Positions 58,974 to 64,000 of a DNA stretch of 64,000 bases are shown piece after piece (positions within the stretch are counted from its first letter, which is position 1; every line of letters starts with the position of its first letter). A program made the position numbers and the translations under genes. The DNA comes from Beta vulgaris subsp. vulgaris (lineage: Eukaryota; Streptophyta; Magnoliopsida; Caryophyllales; Amaranthaceae): assembly GCF_026745355.1 (NCBI RefSeq), contig NC_079202.1, forward strand, positions 30,951,240 to 31,015,239. Direction: 5' to 3'. Below the pieces are notes generated by a model. The model ran no database searches. It worked only from the letters and a program-made list of their open reading frames with translations, and was not told where the DNA came from.

Positions 58974-59640
58974 CTCCAAAGGTGCACTTAGTAGGATTTA
59001 ATTTCATGCCATACCTTCGTAATACGTCGAAAGCCTCCGACAGATGTTGAATGTGATCGCTTGCTTGCTTGGATTTGACGAGCATATCGTCGATGTACAC
59101 TTCCATGGTGTCACCCAGTTGATCTTTAAACATTTGATTAACCAGTCGCTGATACGTGGCACCTGCATTTTTCAAACCAAAAGGCATAACCTTGTAACAA
59201 TATATACCTTTATCAGTGACAAACGCGGTCTTTTCCTGGTCGTCCGGATGCATCAATATTTGGTTGTACCCAGAATACGCGTTCATGAACGTTAAAAGCT
59301 CGTGACCGGCCGTCACATCGACCATTGCATCTATATGAGGGAGAGGAAATGGATCCTTAGGACATGCTTTGTTTAGGTCTGTGAAGTCGATGCAGACTCT
59401 CCACTTCCCGTTCTTTTTGCCGACCACCACGACGTTGGCTAGCCAATCTGGGTACTTTAATTCGCGGATCTTTCCAGTATCGATCAATTTCTGGACCTCG
59501 TCATTGATGACTTGGTTCCTTTCAGGAGCGAACTTGCGTCTTTTCTGCTTTACAGGCTTGTGAGCGGGGTCGACGTTGAGTTTATGCGTGATGACGTCAG
59601 GACTGATTCCTGTCATGTCTTCATGGACCAAGCAAAACAA
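58974..59640 (-). pseudogene. Gypsy reverse transcriptase, truncated
   Basis: Contains KQKRRKFAPERNQVINDEVQ, IRELKYPDWLANVVVVGKKN, GKWRVCIDFTDLNKACPKDP, MNAYSGYNQILMHPDD, KVMPFGLKNAGATYQRLVNQ and the active site YIDDMLVKS (RVT_1 motifs in order). After RYGMKLNPTKCTFGVS the sequence passes into unrelated repeat DNA, where the open frame happens to run on for about 45 codons. The thumb, RNase H and integrase are absent. Codons before 59640 (59641-59800) link to the protease with stops. Confidence 0.85.
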
Positions 59641-59798
59641 TCTTGGTTAGCTTTCAAAAAGTCAACTAACTGACCTCGTATCTCTTGTGACAATGTCGCT
59701 CCGATTCAAACGACGCGATCGGGGATGGATGGATCGAGCATCATTTCATCCACGTCCTGCTCGCTGGGAGCGTCGGGCGCTGACCCATCCTTTAATTG

Positions 59799-60610
59799 CT
59801 AGATAGTCGCTTTTGGGGGTTTGAGCGACGAACTATAGCATTCCCTTGCATACTTCTGCTCGCCCTTTATTTCTTGGACGCCCCACTTGGTAGGAAACTT
59901 CAGTAACTGATGATAGGTTGAAGGTACGACCTTCATCTTATGTATCCATGAGGTACCGAGAATGATGTTGTACGCTGACGGGCAATCCACAACGTTGAAC
60001 CTGGTTGGGAGGTTGACGCCTTTGGCTAGCGTTGGCAGTGTGATCTCTCCGACAGTATGTTGAGCCTCTCCACTAAAACCTACTAAAACAGTAGATTTTT
60101 TAGTAATATCTTTATCACACAGACCCATACCTTCGAGGGCGCTTTTGAATATGATGTTGGCTGAGCTGCCCCCATCGACCAATACTCGCTTCAACAAGCA
60201 ATTGCTGACAGTCAGGGATATGACTAATCCGTCATGATGCTCCACGTCGCAGACGTCATCATCGTCAAAGGTGATCGCCATCGCTTTGAGCTTGCGCTCC
60301 TCAGCTGACCTGCAAGATTTATAAACGACGGACAAGGAGGTGCCCTCTCTTGCTAGCCTTTTGGCTGCGAAATACGTTAGTCCACATCCATCAGATCCAC
60401 TAGAGATGACGTTAATTACCTTTACATGTGCGGGCGACGCAGGAGGGTCGGACTGTGCGGTATTTCTTCCAAAGGATGCTTTAACTTTTGTCACTCAAGA
60501 GGTCCTTAAGATGCCCCTTATTGAGCATGAACTCAACTTCTCATCGCAACGCAATGCACTCCTCCGTCTTATGACCATGTTCATGATGGAACTGACATCA
60601 TTTTGACTGA
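59799..60610 (-). pseudogene. Gypsy gag zinc-knuckle end and aspartic protease
   Basis: Near 60600-60500 a frame with one stop gives CQFHHEHGHKTEEC (zinc-knuckle-like) and EVEFMLNKGHLKDLLSD. From 60494 an open frame of 231 codons contains VISSGSDGCGLTYFAAKR, then the active-site phrase RVLVDGGSSANIIF, GLCDKDITKKSTVLVGFSG and FNVVDCPSAYNIILGTSWIH, matching retropepsin-like proteases of plant gypsy elements. The enzyme would cleave the gag-pol polyprotein. Confidence 0.8.
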
Positions 60611-60838
60611 TCTTTTTGCGCCTCCGGACGGTCGCTCTTCTTCGGCCAACGAACTGGCGCTCCGATTTTAGATAAGGCATTCTCAACGCCTCCGACATCA
60701 ACGGAAGATCCGTAGGAGTCTAGAGCAGGGAAGGTTGGCGACTCCGTCCTTGCGCTGTTACCTGCACTTTCGACAACATCAGTAACATTGTTTACCTGGT
60801 TTGAACGGCTGTAAGGGTGACTTCGCCAGTTGTTCTTC

Positions 60839-61897
60839 TTAATTAGGGACAAAGGCCTTCCGATCAGCGGGAGTATCTGGTGCGCGTCGGGTGGATATGG
60901 TGTTGAGGATGGCATCGTCTTCCTCCAACCTCATTTGTGCTAATGCTCGCGACTTGACTTCCTCGAACGTCTGGCACGGATACTTCGTCAGACGATTGTA
61001 TAACTTCGACCGCAAGATTAATCCTTTCCTGAAACATTCAATGGTAGTCTGAGTATCAAGATTTTTAATGCTAATCATTTCTTTGTTAAAGCGATTATAA
61101 TAATCGCGAACGGATTCTTTGGGTCCCTGCACGACGCCATATAGGTCGCTCGTTTGCTTTTCCAGGCTGCGACTGCCTTCAAACTTCTCATAGAACTTAT
61201 TGACGAGGGTGGAGAAATAGCCAATGCTTCTGGCTTGAGAGATCCCAACCACTTGAGAGCGGGACCGGTGAGCGTGGCTCCAAACGACTTGCACATGCAT
61301 GCCTCTACCAAATGCCAGGGAATTGACGCTTGCCACATCCGTTGTTTGTATTGCGCGACGTGCTCGCCTGGATCGGTTGAACCATCATAAGTAGCAGCTA
61401 AGGTAGGCAGGTTGAGCTTTTTGGGGAGCACGACCCTTGAGATCCTATCAACGAAGGGTGACTCTGCGTAGCCGTCGGGGTGTTCCATGATGCCTGGTGT
61501 TGGGGCTCCGGGGAGCTGGGACATGAGCTTCATCAAGCGCTTGTTCTGCTTTTCGATTTGAGGCATGCACTTCGTCATAAGATTCGCTTCTCCTCCATCT
61601 TGGTCGTTCTCTTCATTCTTCAAGGGCTCTTCGTCCTCGGGCTCTTCGTCATCTTCAGGTTCTTCATCATTCGACTCAGAGAGATTCCCTATAAAAGGGA
61701 TGTCGTTCAGATTTTCTTGACGCCGGGTTTTCGAGGCCCTGGACGATGCTAACTCCTCTTGCAACTTTTGGATCCTCTCCTGCGATGTCGTAAAGTCAGT
61801 AGTTAGACGCTCGTTAGCTTGCTTTATTTCGAGCATCTCTGCTCTCATTTGCTCGTACTGCCTTTGCATTTCCTCGAGATTAGGTGTTTCTCCCATT
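60839..61897 (-). pseudogene. Gypsy gag with one frameshift
   Basis: Start MGETPNLEEMQRQYEQMRAE at 61896, a coiled-coil-like region, an acidic stretch, then LPTLAATYDGSTDPGEHVAQ and GATLTGPALKWLGSLKP. Around 61240-61200 the frame shifts; the family text goes on in the overlapping frame with LVNKFYEKFEGSRSLEKQTS, VQGPKESVRDYYNRFNKEM and YPCQTFEEVKSRALAQMRLE. Order and motifs are those of Retrotrans_gag in plant gypsy elements. Confidence 0.85.
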
Positions 61898-61933
61898 TGA
61901 CGGATTTTGAATAGTAGATGGTCTGGTTATGCC

Positions 61934-61951
61934 CCACGGTGGGCGCCAAAT
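61934..61951 (-). other. Gypsy primer-binding site
   Basis: Minus-strand TGGCGCCCACCGTGGGGC directly inside the LTR, two to three bases from its CA end. Confidence 0.8.
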
Positions 61952-62603
61952 TGTTTATGCTAAAATTTATCACTCGTGATGAAATTGAAGTTTGTGGGAC
62001 GTGTCAACCAGATGATGTTAAATTCGATGCGACAAAAGAATGCAAAGGGGAGTCAAAGGGGATGAACACACAAAAATGGTGACGCGGAAAACCCCAATGA
62101 AGATGGGTAAAAAACCGCAGGTGGTTGGAGATCCACCAAACTAATATAGTTCACTATCTTTCTTCGTGATTGATTGTCGTTTACAAGAATGCTTAATTCA
62201 CTCTAGTGTCTTTCTCACAATGTTGCGTAAAAAAATCTGACAATGACCTCCCTCTCTCTTTTATATGCCTTCTCTTTTCTTTGGCTTTTCCCCAACGAAA
62301 ACAAAAATAAATCTACTCATTATTACATTGATTTTTGTGCTTAAATCACGGTGATCTCCTTCACTTATGCTCCAACGTCTTGACTCACGCTCCTCAATGG
62401 CTGAATTTATGGCTTGTTAAACTCTTCCCTTATTTAGCCGGACCGTTACTTATTTAATGCTTCATCTTCAAATCTCACATTGTTTACTGCATCTTCGGGT
62501 CTGAATTTCTTCGTCACTATGCCACATGGCGTCATGTCATCGAGTCATCGCGTCGTTGCGTCAATGTCAACCTGCAAAAAATTCAGCCATAACATGTTAA
62601 ACA
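61952..62603 (-). mobile_element. 5' LTR of the truncated gypsy element (652 bp)
   Basis: On the plus strand it begins TGTTTATGC and ends TGTTAAACA, inverted short ends with TG/CA. The right flank begins TATAC; with no second LTR the TSD cannot be tested. Confidence 0.7.
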
Positions 62604-62830
62604 TATACATATACGACATCATGTAAATTCTACATGTGATATGTTCAAAATGTAAATATAACTATTATAATATGCTAAAAATCTACATATATTCATGTAA
62701 ATTCCACATTTCAGCTCAAACATAGTAAATTCTTACAAATATTCTACCATGTAAAGATATTATTCTTCTACATCATATTCTAAATTGATATTTTAAGCGT
62801 ATAAGATCATGCTTTGACTTAACTCTAAAA

Positions 62831-63030
62831 CAGGTGAGGCGCCTAAAATAATTTTCAAACCATATAGTAAGGCGCCTAATTTAGGCGTGTGACCATATGG
62901 TGAGGCGCCTAAATTAGGCGTCCGACCTTACGGTGAGGCGTCTAACTTAGGCGTCTCACCAGCTGGTTGGACGCTTAAGTTAGGCGCCTGACCATATGGT
63001 CAGACGCCTAATTTAGGCGCCTTACTAGTT
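62831..63030. repeat. Palindromic minisatellite, right array (about 36-bp unit)
   Basis: Five to six units alternate GGCGCCTAAATTAGGCG(C) with ACCATATGGT, a perfect 10-bp palindrome (for example GTGTGACCATATGGTGAGGC). Close relative of the array at 54262-54554, differing mainly in the second dyad. Confidence 0.9.
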
Positions 63031-63630
63031 TTGCCGTTTAAAAAACTCACATTGTTTGCCATGACGCCGGAGGAGACTCTTCTTAATTAGTCAACATCGT
63101 TCAATATTGGTCAATGCCGGTCAATGCCGGTCAATGTTGGTCAGAGCCGCAAACACCTTGGTCAATGCCGGTAATTTCTTGAAAAGGAAAGTGAATAACC
63201 AAAGTTTGGAAAATGAAAGTGAATTGTGTGCAAAACATGGGAAATGTGGGGGGTTTAAATAAAGAAAGGGAAAGAGGAAAGGAGGGAGACAAATGTCATG
63301 TATTAAAAAAACAACCCATGTATTTGTGTACTAAAATACAGGTCGTTAGTAGGAAAATCCAGGGCGACGTTTAGCAAAGCCATGAAGAAGGAAATATCTA
63401 GCTAATATACTTGTGATGTTGAAATGGGAAAGCATGGAATTTTAAGAAAAAAAAGAAGTCCACGTACAACAGGTTGCCATTCAGGTTTGATCCAACAAAA
63501 GTGCTCTTAGCCATTAGCCTTAAGCTAATTTGTCTAATATAAAAGCATACACAAATTTGTTTTTGTTGGTAAAAAAATCGAGACTCAATCACAATTAAAA
63601 CACTCAAAATCGTGTACGTGATAAAGTCCC

Positions 63631-63852
63631 GAGGGGACAATTTGTATGCATGAAAATTTTGTTAAAATCCACATTATATTGTTTGACCCAGGAAAGTCAA
63701 ATGTTGACTTTTATTAATAAATGACCATCAAAACTAATTAATTTAGTTTTATTATTAAACTTGACCTATTTTAAATAAATCATTTATTATTGGGTCATGG
63801 ACTCATTAATGAAAGTTGGACTATTAAGAGGGTTATATCGATGAGGTCCAAG
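63631..63852 (+). mobile_element. Polypurine tract and start of a 3' LTR
   Basis: GAGGGGACAA (63631-63640) immediately precedes TGTATGCATGAAAATTTTG (from 63643), which matches the start of the LTR at 36312 and continues in step (AAATGTTGACTT, AATAAATGACCATCAAAAC, ATGGACTCATTAA, GAAAGTTGGACT) until a CACTA end interrupts it at 63853. Confidence 0.75.
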
Positions 63853-64000
63853 CACTAGTGGAAAAAACCTTATCTGTCACTTAGTAACAAATGCGGTTTT
63901 TTCAAAACCGCATAAAAAAATCAATTTAAAAAGTGGGAAGGAAAGCTTGGAGGACAATCTGATGCGGTCCTCTAGTGGACCGAATCAGATTTTAAAATCT
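63853..64000 (+). mobile_element. CACTA element, left end only (runs off the window)
   Basis: CACTAGTGGAAAAAACC is a CACTA terminal repeat, nearly the same as at 32698. It is followed by subterminal ATGCGGTTTT / AAAACCGCAT and GATGCGGTCC words. It splits the LTR beginning at 63643. Confidence 0.7.

Larger units (their letters stand above)
58974..62603 (-). mobile_element. Truncated gypsy retrotransposon (Tat/Ogre-like)
   Basis: On the minus strand: 5' LTR (62603-61952), primer-binding site, gag, protease, then reverse transcriptase that stops at 58974. RNase H, integrase and the 3' LTR are missing. The protein style (VDGGSSANI protease, YIDDMLVKS RT) and the TGGCGCCCACCGTGGGG primer-binding site fit plant Tat/Ogre-type gypsy elements. 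The LTR boundary TGTTTA...TAAACA is intact on the right, so the loss is on the 3' side only. Confidence 0.85.
53725..63378. mobile_element. Candidate large TIR element or paired family ends (9654 bp) with palindromic arrays
   Basis: TTTGCTAAACGTCGCCCT (53725-53742) is exactly inverted at 63361-63378, and the similarity continues about 35 bp inward (TACTAACGxCCTGTATTT). Each end is followed by CT-rich leader-like DNA and then an array of palindromic about 36-bp units (54262-54554 and 62831-63030). Inside lie an unrecognised ORF, CACTA-like and Stowaway insertions, a kinase fragment and a truncated gypsy element. No TSD is seen (AAAAACTCA versus GCCATGAAG), so this may be one element that lost its TSD or two copies of a family in opposite orientation. 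A Mutator-like element with long divergent TIRs is my best guess. Confidence 0.45.
36312..64000 (+). mobile_element. Large nested LTR retrotransposon (gag-only), extends past the window
   Basis: The 5' LTR (36312-36892) and a matching LTR start preceded by a polypurine tract (63631-63643) have the same orientation. Between them lie a decayed gag gene and non-coding DNA, plus large later insertions: a solo LTR (37071-41707), a copia element (44551-52495) and the 53725-63378 block. Subtracting these leaves an internal region of only about 5 kb with no protease, reverse transcriptase or integrase, so the host element would be a non-autonomous (LARD-like) gypsy derivative. The two LTR starts look roughly 85-90% alike by eye. 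That both belong to one element is inference; two separate copies of one family are also possible. Confidence 0.5.

Noticed and set aside
53716..63387. A 9-bp TSD for the 53725-63378 block
   Set aside because: The flanks AAAAACTCA and GCCATGAAG do not match, and shifting the ends by a few bases does not help.

Overview
This is a plant (eudicot) nuclear window dominated by transposable elements. Grounds: AT-rich DNA with spliceosomal GT-AG introns; plant-type LTR retrotransposons (copia, Tat/Ogre-like gypsy, long solo LTRs); CACTA, hAT, Stowaway, Tourist and Mutator-like non-autonomous elements; and one host gene whose product resembles a plant Mediator-associated protein. The style of the repeats would fit a Caryophyllales genome such as spinach or a relative, but that is a guess. 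I see no rRNA, tRNA, CRISPR or bacterial features.

Layout. 1-9.2 kb: a decayed minus-strand coding region split by a 3.0-kb solo LTR (777-3762), then a copia-type LTR fragment with its primer-binding site, itself split by a CACTA element (5395-8941) that contains a second CACTA element (6517-8202). 9.2-11.7 kb: a second solo LTR. 12.3-17.8 kb: MITEs and copy A of a locally duplicated segment. 17.8-27.3 kb: the one convincing host gene. It has a promoter with G-box and TATA box, a 5'UTR exon, a 5'UTR intron holding copy B of the duplication, and four coding exons (228 aa in total). Coding intron 1 is 6.6 kb and carries several DNA transposons. 28.4-36.1 kb: foldback/Mutator-like elements, one with a nested hAT MITE, and another CACTA element inside a broken minus-strand ORF.

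36.3 kb to the window end: a nested stack. A gag-only LTR retrotransposon has its 5' LTR at 36312-36892 and what looks like a matching polypurine tract and 3' LTR start at 63631-63643. Its inside holds a 4.6-kb solo LTR (with a Mutator-like MITE and a small TRIM-like solo LTR inside it), a degenerate gag gene, a complete but frameshifted copia element (44551-52495, TSD ATACA), and a 9.65-kb block (53725-63378) bounded by inverted copies of an 18-bp sequence. That block carries two arrays of about 36-bp units built from alternating palindromes, a short unrecognised ORF interrupted by a CACTA-like subterminal repeat array, a receptor-kinase exon fragment, and a gypsy element cut off in its reverse transcriptase. 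A further CACTA end starts at 63853.

Many insertions are supported here by target-site duplications (TSDs) read directly from the sequence, so the nesting order can be reconstructed. Nothing shows a clearly new functional system. The best candidate for something undescribed is the 53725-63378 block with its paired palindromic arrays.
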